A DNA stretch of 64,000 bases from Lactiplantibacillus nangangensis (GTDB lineage: Bacteria > Bacillota > Bacilli > Lactobacillales > Lactobacillaceae), in NCBI RefSeq assembly GCF_005405065.1, contig NZ_BJDI01000002.1, positions 62,001 through 126,000 on the forward strand, read 5' to 3'. Made by a program: the position numbers and the translations under genes. This document shows, in pieces, positions 8,642-17,884 of the stretch. Position 1 is the first letter of the stretch. Every line of letters begins with the position of its first letter. A model generated the notes under the pieces. The model saw only the letters and a list, made by a program, of their open reading frames with translations, did no database searches and was not told the origin of the DNA.

Positions 8642-9250
8642 ATGCAAGTCTTTTTACAAGGATTATTATTTGGCATCGCGTATATTGCGCCGATTGGGAT
8701 GCAAAATTTATTTGTTGTTTCGACGGCAATTGAACAGCCACTGAAGCGGGCACTACAAGTTGCCTTAATTGTGATTTTCTTTGATACGTCACTGTCGATA
8801 GCTTGTTTTTATGGGGTTGGTAAACTATTACAAACGACGCCGTGGCTAGAATTGGCCGTGTTATTGGTGGGAAGTTTACTGGTCTTTTACATTGGCTGGG
8901 GCTTAGTCCACCAAAAGCAAGTGGAGATGGGAACCATGGCAACGACCTTTTCTTATAAGGCTGCTGTGGTGACCGCTTTCTCCGTTGCTTGGTTAAATCC
9001 ACAAGCCTTGATCGATGGCTCGGTTTTATTAGGCGCGTTTCGCGTGTCACTACCAGCTGAACTGACCCACTTTTTCATGTTAGGGGTCATTATCGCGTCA
9101 ATTGTTTGGTTCATTGGGTTGACAGGGTTAATTAGTAAATTTAAACATTTAATGCAACCCAAAGTACTGCTATGGGTGAATCGCGTCTGTGGCATCGTGA
9201 TTATTTTATATGGTGTCAAGCTTTTGGCGACGGCCGTGACTAAAATATAG
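8642..9250 (+). CDS. LysE/RhtB-family amino acid exporter
   Basis: A 202-residue membrane protein with about six transmembrane segments. The N-terminus contains GIAYIAPIGMQNLFV, the conserved LysE motif G-x-x-x-x-x-x-P-G/I-P/G near the first helix, and AWLNPQALIDG falls in the second half, also typical of LysE. The family exports basic or other amino acids. It is divergent from mocR and followed 70 bp later by an aminotransferase gene, which suggests control of an amino acid pool. The exact substrate cannot be read from the sequence. Confidence 0.8.
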   Translation: MQVFLQGLLFGIAYIAPIGMQNLFVVSTAIEQPLKRALQVALIVIFFDTSLSIACFYGVGKLLQTTPWLELAVLLVGSLLVFYIGWGLVHQKQVEMGTMATTFSYKAAVVTAFSVAWLNPQALIDGSVLLGAFRVSLPAELTHFFMLGVIIASIVWFIGLTGLISKFKHLMQPKVLLWVNRVCGIVIILYGVKLLATAVTKI

Positions 9251-9320
9251 TTGCAGACCAGCGCCACAATCGGTATGCTAGTCGTATTGGATTTTTTGAG
9301 TAGAAGGGAACGATTAGCAC

Positions 9321-10442
9321 ATGCAAATTGCCGGTTTTGGCGTGGAAGCCTGGTTAAATGAGACTGAAAAAACGGCGACGACTGACATCAGTCAAAGCTC
9401 GATTGCCGCGTTGACGATGCAAGAGGTCGTTGATTTAGATGGTCACCACGGGCAGCAATTTTATCAGCAGTTAAACCAATCGCGCTTGGATTACGGTTGG
9501 ATCGAAGGGTCACCGGCATTTAAAAAGTTGGCCAGTGAGTTATACCAACACGTCCCAGCCGCAAATATCTTACAGACAAATGGGGCAACTGGGGCTAATC
9601 ATTTGGCCATTTATAGTTTGCTAAACCCCGGTGATCACGTGATTGCCTTGTATCCGAGCTATCAGCAGCTCTATGATATTCCGAAGTCATTAGGCGCAAC
9701 TGTTGATTATTGGCATATACATGAGTCGCAACAGTGGCTGCCAGATATTGCGGAACTAGAAAGCTTGATTCGGCCGGATACGAAAATGATTTTGCTGAAC
9801 AATGCTGTGAATCCGACTGGGAGTCTATTGGATGAGGCATTATTGAAACGAGTTGTTGCGTTGGCACGCAAAGTTGGCGCCTATGTTTTGGCGGATGAAG
9901 TCTATGAGCCACTGGATGGCACGCCATTTGTGTCCATTGCGGACTTGTATGAAAAAGGCATTGCTATCAACAGTTTATCAAAGACTTATTCGGTACCCGG
10001 CATCCGGATCGGTTGGACCGCAACACAGTCAATGGAACTCGCTGAGATTTTTCGGAAGTATCGCGACTATACGATGATCTGTGGTGGCGTGTTCAACGAT
10101 CAGTTGGCGGTCTTGATTTTGCAACACCGGGCGGAGATTCTAGCGCGCAATCGCGAAATTGTTAATCGCAATCTTAAAATTTATACTGATTGGGTGATGC
10201 AAGAACCCCGTGCTAGCTTAATTGCACCCCATGGCATTTCAGTTTCATGTCTCAAGTTAGACTTGCCAGTTGCGGATGAGCTTTTCTGTCGGGAACTTTT
10301 AGCGGAGACTGGCGTGTTGCTAGTGCCGGGGTCGCGGTTTGACTTGCCCGGCCACGTGCGCTTAGGCTATTGTACGCAAACAGCTACGCTTAAACGCGGG
10401 TTAACTTTATTGAGTGCCTTTTTACGGCGTTATGACGATTAA
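9321..10442 (+). CDS. PLP-dependent aminotransferase, class I/II
   Basis: A 373-residue fold-type I aminotransferase. Visible landmarks are GATGANHLAIYSLLNPGDHVI, NNAVNPTG around 160-167, ADEVYEPLDG near 191-200 (Asp binding the pyridine nitrogen), the Schiff-base lysine K221 in SLSKTYSVPGIRIGW, and RLGYC near the C-terminus for carboxylate binding. Substrate specificity is not clear. It lies 70 bp after the exporter gene in the same direction and ends in a strong terminator. Ribosome binding site GAAGGGAA. Confidence 0.82.
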   Translation: MQIAGFGVEAWLNETEKTATTDISQSSIAALTMQEVVDLDGHHGQQFYQQLNQSRLDYGWIEGSPAFKKLASELYQHVPAANILQTNGATGANHLAIYSLLNPGDHVIALYPSYQQLYDIPKSLGATVDYWHIHESQQWLPDIAELESLIRPDTKMILLNNAVNPTGSLLDEALLKRVVALARKVGAYVLADEVYEPLDGTPFVSIADLYEKGIAINSLSKTYSVPGIRIGWTATQSMELAEIFRKYRDYTMICGGVFNDQLAVLILQHRAEILARNREIVNRNLKIYTDWVMQEPRASLIAPHGISVSCLKLDLPVADELFCRELLAETGVLLVPGSRFDLPGHVRLGYCTQTATLKRGLTLLSAFLRRYDD

Positions 10443-10466
10443 AAATTAATAGTTATGCAATTTATT

Positions 10467-10508
10467 AGTCAATTTATACAAACGGACAACGTATAAATTG
10501 GCTTTTTT
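10467..10508 (+). terminator. Terminator of the aminotransferase gene
   Basis: A 13-bp stem pairs AGTCAATTTATAC with GTATAAATTGGCT (one G-T pair), then six T. Confidence 0.85.
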
Positions 10509-10579
10509 GCGTGGAAGCGTAGTTTGCCCAGTGAATATTTGCTATAATAGGCTCATAATTATCAAGGGAGGTTTCGTGA

Positions 10580-11047
10580 ATGAAAAAGACTGATCGACAA
10601 GCGGCGATTGAGCAATTGATCACCCAATATCCAATTGCCACGCAAGAAGACTTGATGGCCCGCTTAAAGGCCGAGGGTATCGCCGCGACGCAGGCTACGA
10701 TTTCGCGGGACATCCGTGAGATGCAGATTGTGAAGTCACCAGATGATCGTGGGCGGTCACGTTATACGATTTTTAAAGCTAGCAATCAAAATGAGCAGGA
10801 TCGTTTATTTGAAAGTCTACACGATGTGGTGACTGGCGTTGACCGGGTTGAATTTATGACAATCATCCATACATTGCCTAGTAACGGGAACTTGTTAGCT
10901 GCAATTATTGATGATTTGAATTTGCCAGAAGTTGCGGGGACTTTGGCGGGACATGATACGATCTTTATTGTGAGCCCCAGCGTTGAAGTGGCCAAATCTT
11001 TACAGTCGTTGATTATGGCGCATGTGCAAACTGATGATGACTTATAA
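10580..11047 (+). CDS. argR: ArgR-family arginine repressor
   Basis: A 155-residue repressor. The N-terminal winged helix carries the family hallmark ATISRDIREM at about residues 40-49. The C-terminal oligomerisation and arginine-binding domain contains LAGHDTIFIV. Lactobacilli often carry more than one ArgR paralogue, so I cannot tell which copy this is. It stands alone between terminators, with TATAAT about 35 bp upstream of the start and ribosome binding site GGGAGG. Expected role: arginine-responsive control of arginine metabolism elsewhere on the chromosome. Confidence 0.88.
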   Translation: MKKTDRQAAIEQLITQYPIATQEDLMARLKAEGIAATQATISRDIREMQIVKSPDDRGRSRYTIFKASNQNEQDRLFESLHDVVTGVDRVEFMTIIHTLPSNGNLLAAIIDDLNLPEVAGTLAGHDTIFIVSPSVEVAKSLQSLIMAHVQTDDDL

Positions 11048-11050
11048 CTG

Positions 11051-11079
11051 AAAGACACCGTTTACTAGGTGTCTTTTTT
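11051..11079 (+). terminator. Terminator of argR
   Basis: AAAGACACC and GGTGTCTTT pair around a short loop, followed by T residues. Confidence 0.85.
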
Positions 11080-11140
11080 GCATTCGACTGTTTTTCAAGG
11101 TATAGTTGAGTTAAAGATAAGGTATATGGAAGGCGGTGGA

Positions 11141-11266
11141 ATGATGAAATATACGAAAAAGCGGTCGGAACGTAAGAATCAAAAGCAACGTGACGCAACC
11201 TTTGAAAAGTTTAAGAAACAACAAAATGAACTAAATGCAAATCGGCGTGGTGTTCGTCGTAAATAA
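11141..11266 (+). CDS. Small basic protein, 41 residues, unknown function
   Basis: Two adjacent ATG codons (11141 and 11144) follow the ribosome binding site AAGGCGG, and the frame encodes a very basic, Gln-rich peptide (MMKYTKKRSERKN at the start, NRRGVRRK at the end). It has no hydrophobic segment and no recognised family. The composition suggests nucleic-acid or ribosome association (inference). A clear terminator follows within 2 bp, which supports a real gene. The open frame continues upstream to 11069, but only the ATG at 11141 has a ribosome binding site. Confidence 0.6.
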   Translation: MMKYTKKRSERKNQKQRDATFEKFKKQQNELNANRRGVRRK

Positions 11267-11267
11267 G

Positions 11268-11299
11268 AGTTTGAGACAAACGGGTCTCAAACTTTTTTT
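11268..11299 (+). terminator. Terminator of the small basic protein gene
   Basis: AGTTTGAGAC and GTCTCAAACT form a perfect 10-bp stem followed by T residues. Confidence 0.85.
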
Positions 11300-11515
11300 G
11301 TCGAAAAAAGTTAGCTGCAAAACTAGCGACATCCGGAGACGGCGAGTAATCAGTTGTAATTGTTTTTGAAGATTTTATCAAGGTTTTGCCGATAGTCTTA
11401 GCCTAATCGGATTTATGATACAATAATTGCAACGATTAAGTCAGGTCGAGGCATCCACAGCAAAGTGGTGGTGCGTGCTGGGTCCTTTGGTGTCCGACTG
11501 AACAAGGGGAAGATT

Positions 11516-13651
11516 ATGCAGAAAAATGGTTTTTGGGCCACCATCAAAGATGGTTTTCACGTCGTTGGTCAGTGGCTAAAGCCTTACTGGCAAAGCTTTT
11601 CAGCTGCTTTTGGATATCAATGGCACCGACTACAATTGACACGTTGGCTGATTATTGTCATTTTAAGTGCCATCTTGGTCGTGAGTGCTTATTTAACGTT
11701 CGAAGCAAAAACAGCTAAGGTCGGTAATTTACAGGCTGAATTAGAAAAAACAACTGAGATTTTCGATAAGGATAACAAGAAGGCAGGATCACTGTACTCG
11801 CAAAAAGGGACATATGTTCATTTGGATGCCATCTCAACGAATTTGCAGAATGCTGTTATTTCAACGGAAGATCGCAACTTTTATCGTGAACATGGTTTCT
11901 CAATTAAAGGAATTGGCCGTGCAGGTGTCCTCTATATCATGAACAAGTTGTTGGGTCGCGACTATATTAGTGGCGGTGGGAGTACTTTGACGCAACAGTT
12001 AGTCAAGAATGCTTACTTAACTCAGCAGCAAACATTTACCCGGAAATTACGCGAAATTTTCTTATCGATCGAAGTCGAAAACGTCTATAGTAAGAGCCAA
12101 ATTTTGGCGATGTATTTGAACAATGCTTACTTTGGCCATGGTGTTTGGGGTGCAGAAGATGCTGCCGAACGTTACTTTGGGGTGCATGCTTCAGAACTGA
12201 GTGTGGATCAAGCCGCAACTTTAGCTGGGATGCTGAGTTCACCAAGTGGCTATGATCCGATCACTCATCCGAAAGCGTCGACTGCCCGACGCAATGTCGT
12301 CCTGAATAACATGGTTAATAATAAGAAGTTAAGTCAAAGCGAGTATCAACTGTATTCGAAAAAAGCGATGAACTTAACGGATAATTATCACTATGAAAGT
12401 GGTTATAATTATCCTTATTACTTTGACGCCGTGATTAGTGAAGCAATTAATAAATATGGGTTGACTGAGTCTGATATTATGAATCGTGGTTATAAGATTT
12501 ATACATCGTTAGACCAGGATGACCAAACACAAATGCAAAATTCGTTCAAGGATAGTACCTTATTCCCAGCAGACGCTGAGGATGGCACGAAGGTCCAAGG
12601 TGCGTCAGTCGCGGTTGATCCGTCGACTGGCGGCGTGCTCGCCGTGGTCGGTGGGCGTGGTAAACACGTTTTCCGCGGTTTCAACCGAGCCACGCAGATC
12701 AAGCGCCAACCAGGGTCGACCATCAAACCGTTGGCCGTTTATACGCCCGCGTTGACGGCTGGTTATACCTATGATTCAAACCTCTCTAACAAGCAACAAA
12801 CGTTTGGTGGCAATAAATATGCCCCCAAAAATTATGATAATGTTTATTCCACGTCGGTACCCATGTATTCGGCATTAGCTCAGAGTATGAATATTCCGGC
12901 AGTGTGGTTGCTCAATAAGATTGGTGTTAATAAGGGTTATCAGTCGGTCAAAAAGTTTGGCTTACCCGTGACAAAGGGTGACGATAACTTAGCACTGGCC
13001 TTGGGTGGTTTGACTACTGGCGTCTCCCCAACGCAAATGGCGAGTGCCTATACGGCGTTTGCTAATAACGGGAAGGAAACGACATCCCACTTTATTACTA
13101 AAATTGTCGATGCTAGTGGCAAGACGATCGTTGATAACACGAATACGAGTTCAAAGCAGATCATGTCAGCTAAGATTGCCAAAGAAATGACTAGTATGAT
13201 GCTGGGTGTCTATAACAGTGGGACTGGGGCAGCCGCGAAACCATATGGCTACACGATTGCTGGGAAGACTGGGAGTACCCAAGCTGATTATGCCACTGGC
13301 TCTGGTACGAAAGACCAGTGGATGATTGCTTATACACCAGACGTGGTCGTCACGACCTGGATTGGCTTTGATACGACTAATAGTACCCATTACTTGAAGA
13401 GTTTGTCTGAAAATCAACTCTCGTCACTTTTTAAGAATGAAATGACCAACATTTTACCGAATACAAAAGGGACGAGCTTTGGAACCCAGGATGCGTCGAC
13501 CTTGGCACAGCAAGGCTCAGCTAACTCGTCGTCGGGAAGTTCATCTGCAATTTGGAACAATGTTGAGGACAGTGCTGGTAAAGTCGGTAAGGCCGTCAAA
13601 GATACCGCCAAGAATTGGTTCTCACAGGCAAAGAAAATGTTTGGGAACTAG
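11516..13651 (+). CDS. Class A penicillin-binding protein (peptidoglycan glycosyltransferase/transpeptidase)
   Basis: A 711-residue bifunctional wall synthase. A cytoplasmic N-terminus and one transmembrane anchor (about 44-61) precede a GT51 domain with STEDRNFYREHG (catalytic E118) and GGGSTLTQQLVKN. The transpeptidase domain has STIK (S401-K404), SMN near 457 and KTG at 584-586. The C-terminal tail is Ser-rich and then Lys-rich. This corresponds to the PBP1a/PBP2a group. I chose the ATG at 11516, just after AAGGGGAAG, over the open frame start at 11465. It stands as a single transcription unit. Confidence 0.9.
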   Translation: MQKNGFWATIKDGFHVVGQWLKPYWQSFSAAFGYQWHRLQLTRWLIIVILSAILVVSAYLTFEAKTAKVGNLQAELEKTTEIFDKDNKKAGSLYSQKGTYVHLDAISTNLQNAVISTEDRNFYREHGFSIKGIGRAGVLYIMNKLLGRDYISGGGSTLTQQLVKNAYLTQQQTFTRKLREIFLSIEVENVYSKSQILAMYLNNAYFGHGVWGAEDAAERYFGVHASELSVDQAATLAGMLSSPSGYDPITHPKASTARRNVVLNNMVNNKKLSQSEYQLYSKKAMNLTDNYHYESGYNYPYYFDAVISEAINKYGLTESDIMNRGYKIYTSLDQDDQTQMQNSFKDSTLFPADAEDGTKVQGASVAVDPSTGGVLAVVGGRGKHVFRGFNRATQIKRQPGSTIKPLAVYTPALTAGYTYDSNLSNKQQTFGGNKYAPKNYDNVYSTSVPMYSALAQSMNIPAVWLLNKIGVNKGYQSVKKFGLPVTKGDDNLALALGGLTTGVSPTQMASAYTAFANNGKETTSHFITKIVDASGKTIVDNTNTSSKQIMSAKIAKEMTSMMLGVYNSGTGAAAKPYGYTIAGKTGSTQADYATGSGTKDQWMIAYTPDVVVTTWIGFDTTNSTHYLKSLSENQLSSLFKNEMTNILPNTKGTSFGTQDASTLAQQGSANSSSGSSSAIWNNVEDSAGKVGKAVKDTAKNWFSQAKKMFGN

Positions 13652-13722
13652 TGCTTGTGCTATTCAAGGGCTTTCAAAAATGCTAAAATAATGAGGACAC
13701 ATACTCGAGGAGGAACTTAATC

Positions 13723-14067
13723 ATGGCCGTAAATATTTATGACACTGCAAACACGTTAGAACAACAATTACGCGAAACCAAGGAATTCAAAGAATTAAAG
13801 ACAACCTATGATGCAATGAAAACCGATAAAGCTGCCTTTGACTTATTTAAAGATTTCCAAGAAATTCAGATGCAATTATCACAAAAGCAAATGAATGGCG
13901 AAGAACTCACCGATGATGAAGTTCAAAAGGCCCACGATTTAGCAGACAAAGTTGGCAATGTCGATGCAATTAAAGCTTTGATGGGTAAGGAACGAAATTT
14001 GAACCAGCTCATGAATGATTTGAACCAAATCATTACAAAACCTGTTCAAGAATTATATCGCGACTAA
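13723..14067 (+). CDS. YlbF/YmcA-family protein
   Basis: A 114-residue, almost fully helical acidic protein with no Cys. It matches the YlbF/YmcA (Com_YlbF) family, whose Bacillus members form a complex with YaaT that affects RNase Y activity, competence and biofilm formation. Seen directly: repeated amphipathic helices (FKELKTTYDAMKTD, LFKDFQEIQMQLSQKQMNG). Strong GAGGAGG ribosome binding site. A terminator follows, but the gene sits directly ahead of yhaO, a neighbourhood also seen in other Firmicutes (yheA/yhaO). Confidence 0.8.
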   Translation: MAVNIYDTANTLEQQLRETKEFKELKTTYDAMKTDKAAFDLFKDFQEIQMQLSQKQMNGEELTDDEVQKAHDLADKVGNVDAIKALMGKERNLNQLMNDLNQIITKPVQELYRD

Positions 14068-14084
14068 TTCAATTAAGGTCCTGA

Positions 14085-14122
14085 GAGACAATGGCGAAAC
14101 TTTTCGTGATTGTCTCTTTTTT
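14085..14122 (+). terminator. Terminator of the YlbF-family gene
   Basis: GAGACAAT and ATTGTCTC pair, with an inner GCGAAA/TTTCGT stem, followed by six T. Confidence 0.75.
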
Positions 14123-14137
14123 CGTAAGGAGGAGAAA

Positions 14138-15364
14138 ATGAAATTTATCCATGCAGCGGACTTACATTTGGATACACCGTTTCAAGGCTTAACTGGTTTA
14201 CCAGCTGAGTTACAACAACGAATATTAGCGGCACCGTTAGCGAGTTTAGAACGATTGGTTGATTTGGCACTCGCAGAAAAAGTGGATTTTGTCCTATTGG
14301 TCGGCGATTTATTTGATCGAGCGCAACAAAGTGTGCAAGCCCAAGCCGCATTGATGGTGCAATTGGAACGCTTGAATGCTGCACAGATCCCAGTAATTTT
14401 ATCCTTTGGGAACCACGATTACCAGCCAGATGACGCCGATTGGCATTTTCCGGCGAATGTCCATGCCTTTGGGTCACAAGTTGAAACGGTGACGTTGACC
14501 ACGGCGGCACAAACTAAAGTTGCAATTACTGGTTTTAGCTATGCGCAACGGTGGTTAACCACGTCCATGGGCGGGCAATTCCCACTCAAAATGACTGATG
14601 CCGACTATCAGATTGGTATGTGGCATGGTCAAACGGGAACAGCCGGTGACCATTATGCGCCATTTAGTGTGGGCGAACTATTGCAGAAGCACTATGATTA
14701 TTGGGCATTGGGGCACATCCATCAACGGCAAGAATTAAATGCGATGCCGCCAATTGAGTATCCGGGCAATTTACAAGGTCGTCAGCGCAATGAAACTGGT
14801 GAAAAGGGTTGTTTATTGGTGACGAGTACTGCAGATCATCAGTTGAAACCAGTTTTTAAATCACTAGCAACCATTATTTGGCAAGATTGGACGCCGACAC
14901 TGACTAGCGAACTCTCGCGGTCAGCACTATTAACGCAACTGACGGATCAGCTCAACACAACGATGACGACGCCCACACAGCTAGTGAACATTCAGTTGCC
15001 AGCGACGTGTCAGTTGACCGCTGATGCTGAGTTAGCTTGGTCGCAAGGGGCCTTACTACACCAATTGCAGGCAGCTACTGATGGCAAAAATTGGTGGCCA
15101 GTGGCGTTGCAACGGCCATCGACGACTGAATCGACCGCTTTAAGTTTTGATGGCGCAGCTGAAACTTGGGAACAAGTGGGGCAAAATGTTGTGACGACCG
15201 AACAAGTTGCGGTGTTAGCGGACCGTTTATTGGACGAACCATTTTTGACGGCAGCTTTGTTGGAAGACATGACGTCAGCGCAATGGCAGCAACGAGTCTT
15301 AACGTTGCTAACTGATCATTATCAGCTCACTAGGCAAAAGGATGGTCCAGACGATGCAGATTAG
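14138..15364 (+). CDS. yhaO: YhaO-type DNA exonuclease, calcineurin-like phosphoesterase
   Basis: A 408-residue SbcD/Mre11-like nuclease. Metal-binding motifs are visible in order: HAADLHLDTPF (7-17), LVGDLFDRA, SFGNHDY, and later MWHGQTG and ALGHIHQRQ. These bind two metal ions for phosphodiester cleavage. The partner is the Rad50/SbcC-like ATPase YhaN encoded immediately downstream with an 11-bp overlap, so the two act as a DNA-end processing complex (known for the family). The start is the first ATG, after AAGGAGGAG. Confidence 0.88.
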   Translation: MKFIHAADLHLDTPFQGLTGLPAELQQRILAAPLASLERLVDLALAEKVDFVLLVGDLFDRAQQSVQAQAALMVQLERLNAAQIPVILSFGNHDYQPDDADWHFPANVHAFGSQVETVTLTTAAQTKVAITGFSYAQRWLTTSMGGQFPLKMTDADYQIGMWHGQTGTAGDHYAPFSVGELLQKHYDYWALGHIHQRQELNAMPPIEYPGNLQGRQRNETGEKGCLLVTSTADHQLKPVFKSLATIIWQDWTPTLTSELSRSALLTQLTDQLNTTMTTPTQLVNIQLPATCQLTADAELAWSQGALLHQLQAATDGKNWWPVALQRPSTTESTALSFDGAAETWEQVGQNVVTTEQVAVLADRLLDEPFLTAALLEDMTSAQWQQRVLTLLTDHYQLTRQKDGPDDAD

Positions 15365-17867
15365 AAAAATTGAAATTGCCGGTTTTGGTAAGTTTAAAAA
15401 TGCCAGTTTTGAATTTGGTGCTGGTTTACAGGTCATCTATGGCGTCAATGAATCAGGCAAGTCGACACTCCGGGCATTTATTCTGGGTATGTTGTTTGGC
15501 TTTCCTTCCCGCCGACAGCGATTAGCCCGTTATGAACCCAAGCAAACGAGTCAGTATGGCGGTAGTTTGGAATTAGTGGTTGAGGGGCAGACGTACCGGT
15601 TAACGCGGCTTGGCGATCAACCTGCAACGTTGTTCAATCTCAGCACACAGCAACCTCAACCCCTGGCACTATTGGAAAAATGGTTAGCACCTTACGATGA
15701 AATAAGTTACAAACAGCTGTTTACGTTTAATCAGGCGGAATTAACGGCACTCAAAACGTTAAGTGCGACAGAATTAAACCGGCAACTACAACAAGTGGGA
15801 ACCCTCGGAAGTGCTGCTTGGCGTGAAACGGCGGCGCAACTGCGGCAGTCCGCGGATGAATTGTATAAACCACGTGGTCGCAAACCGGCTTTAAATCAAG
15901 TTTTACAACAGTACCAAGTGCTGAAAGAACAAGTGCAGACCGCACAACAACGTTATCCGGAATACCAACAACTACAAACTAAGATAGAACAACTTTCGGC
16001 TGATAAGAGTCGCCTGACACGTCAGTTGGCTAGTCTGACTGCCGAACAACAGCAGTTAGCCAATTTGCGGAATGAATGGCCGGTTTATCAGCAACTTAAA
16101 CAGTTGCAAGCGACATCCAAGCCGGCGACGACTTTAGCTACTGGGACATCAGAAAAATTCGCCACGTTATCGCAAACCCAAACCGAATTGCAACACAGTT
16201 TGGCTAGTGCACGCCAACAACTTACGCAGCAGCCGGTCGATGAAGGGTCCAAGGGCGTCCTCGGGTTCTATGTGGCGCACCAAGAAAAGTTTGACGATTT
16301 AGAGCGCCAATTGCCAGCGTTACAACAAAACTGGGGCCGTTATCAGACCTTGGCTAGTCAAGTGAAACAAACACAAGCGACTTATGATGAACAGCTGGCG
16401 GCCCATCCAGAACTGAGTGCTAGTTTATCGCCTAATCGGCAGGCTGGCATTGACGCCTTAAAAGTACGGCTGGCCACAGACAATGCGGCAAGTACCAGAA
16501 CACGGCCGCAGCAGTCAGGCTCAGCTACACGTCAAATTGCCGGTTTTGATTGGCGCTTGCTTGCTGGGGGCCTCGGCTTAGTTGCGGGGGTGATTTTACC
16601 GCTAGGTGCGTTCAAATGGGTCTTAATGTTGGCTGGTTTAGGACTACTAGGCTGGTTTGGTTGGGAACAACTCGGTAACGGCCAGGGGACGACGCCAACT
16701 CAGAATACTGATTGGACGGCCAGCTTAAGTGCGGCAGGATTATCGCCGGATTTGGATCAGCAGGGTGCCCAACAAGCGTTAACCGCCTTAGCCGCCATTC
16801 AGCGGGCGCAAACGGCCGTAACGACGGCGCAACAACAGTTAGCGGCGCAAGCGGCAACTGTTTGGCAAGCTTTGTCGGCGTATCAATTCGCGGCTGATTG
16901 GGTGCCAGTTGACGAACAACACTTGGGAGCCAGTATCAGCCGAGTCACGGCATTCTTTGAAAAGATGCGGCAAAAACTGCAAACAGAACAATTATCTGGC
17001 GCTGATTTTGCGTACACGCAACGACAAGTCCAACAATTAACGACCCAAAGTAAAGTAGTCCAGGCGCAATTACAAGCTTTGGCAACGAGCAATGGTTATC
17101 CGGATGTAGACGCCTTAGCCAATGCGATTGCAACGCAAACGACGGCGGCAAGTAATGCGGTTAGTTTGCAACAACTAAAGACCCAATTACCAGCATCAGA
17201 GTTAGCGGACTTACAAAATTATGGGTCATTGGTAGAGCTCCAACAGGCCATCACGGTGGCTCGACAACAAGCCGCAGCTGGACAGGCTCAATTAACGCAA
17301 CAAGCGGCGACCTTGGTGACAGCTCAGACGCAATTGCAACGACTGACAGAAGATGGGCGTTATACAGCTTTACGCCAACAACAAGCTAATGCACAGACGG
17401 ATATTACGGTGATGGCGCGGCAATGGGTCACGCGCCAACTTGGTGCGGCTTGGATCGATCAAGCGTTACGGCGACTGACTGACCAACAATTACCAGCTAT
17501 CTTAACGCAAGCCACGACCTATTTCGCGCAACTGACGGGACAGCGGTATAATGAAATCAAATTAGTCGCGGATGAACTGATGCTGACGGCGACGGATGGT
17601 ACGGACTTTGCAGTGGCAGAATTATCGACAGCCACGAAAGAACAGTTTTATCTCGCGTTGCGGTTAGCCTTGATTGTTCATTTAGGCACACAAGCGCAGT
17701 TACCAATCATGATTGACGATGGGTTGGTGAACTTTGATGATCAACGTCGGCAGGCTGCTTGGCAACTGCTCAAGCAAGTCGCGGCTGATCATCAACTGCT
17801 ATACTTTACAGTTGAAGCCGCAGCACTAACACAATTGCCCGCAGAGAAGATTCAGCAATTAACTTAA
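15354..17867 (+). CDS. yhaN: YhaN-type AAA/SMC-like ATPase
   Basis: An 837-residue Rad50/SbcC-like protein. It has Walker A GVNESGKSTLR near the N-terminus, long Gln- and Ala-rich coiled-coil regions on both sides of a hydrophobic stretch (GGLGLVAGVILPLG and following, about 400-440), and a C-terminal ATPase half with ATKEQFYLALRLALI and Walker B LPIMIDDGLVNFDD. The central hydrophobic pair could insert in the membrane, as noted for YhaN-type proteins. I prefer the ATG at 15354 because AAAGGATGG lies at correct spacing, overlapping the end of yhaO. Works with YhaO. Confidence 0.87.
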   Translation: MQIRKIEIAGFGKFKNASFEFGAGLQVIYGVNESGKSTLRAFILGMLFGFPSRRQRLARYEPKQTSQYGGSLELVVEGQTYRLTRLGDQPATLFNLSTQQPQPLALLEKWLAPYDEISYKQLFTFNQAELTALKTLSATELNRQLQQVGTLGSAAWRETAAQLRQSADELYKPRGRKPALNQVLQQYQVLKEQVQTAQQRYPEYQQLQTKIEQLSADKSRLTRQLASLTAEQQQLANLRNEWPVYQQLKQLQATSKPATTLATGTSEKFATLSQTQTELQHSLASARQQLTQQPVDEGSKGVLGFYVAHQEKFDDLERQLPALQQNWGRYQTLASQVKQTQATYDEQLAAHPELSASLSPNRQAGIDALKVRLATDNAASTRTRPQQSGSATRQIAGFDWRLLAGGLGLVAGVILPLGAFKWVLMLAGLGLLGWFGWEQLGNGQGTTPTQNTDWTASLSAAGLSPDLDQQGAQQALTALAAIQRAQTAVTTAQQQLAAQAATVWQALSAYQFAADWVPVDEQHLGASISRVTAFFEKMRQKLQTEQLSGADFAYTQRQVQQLTTQSKVVQAQLQALATSNGYPDVDALANAIATQTTAASNAVSLQQLKTQLPASELADLQNYGSLVELQQAITVARQQAAAGQAQLTQQAATLVTAQTQLQRLTEDGRYTALRQQQANAQTDITVMARQWVTRQLGAAWIDQALRRLTDQQLPAILTQATTYFAQLTGQRYNEIKLVADELMLTATDGTDFAVAELSTATKEQFYLALRLALIVHLGTQAQLPIMIDDGLVNFDDQRRQAAWQLLKQVAADHQLLYFTVEAAALTQLPAEKIQQLT

Positions 17868-17884
17868 ACTTGGAGGGGTTTTAA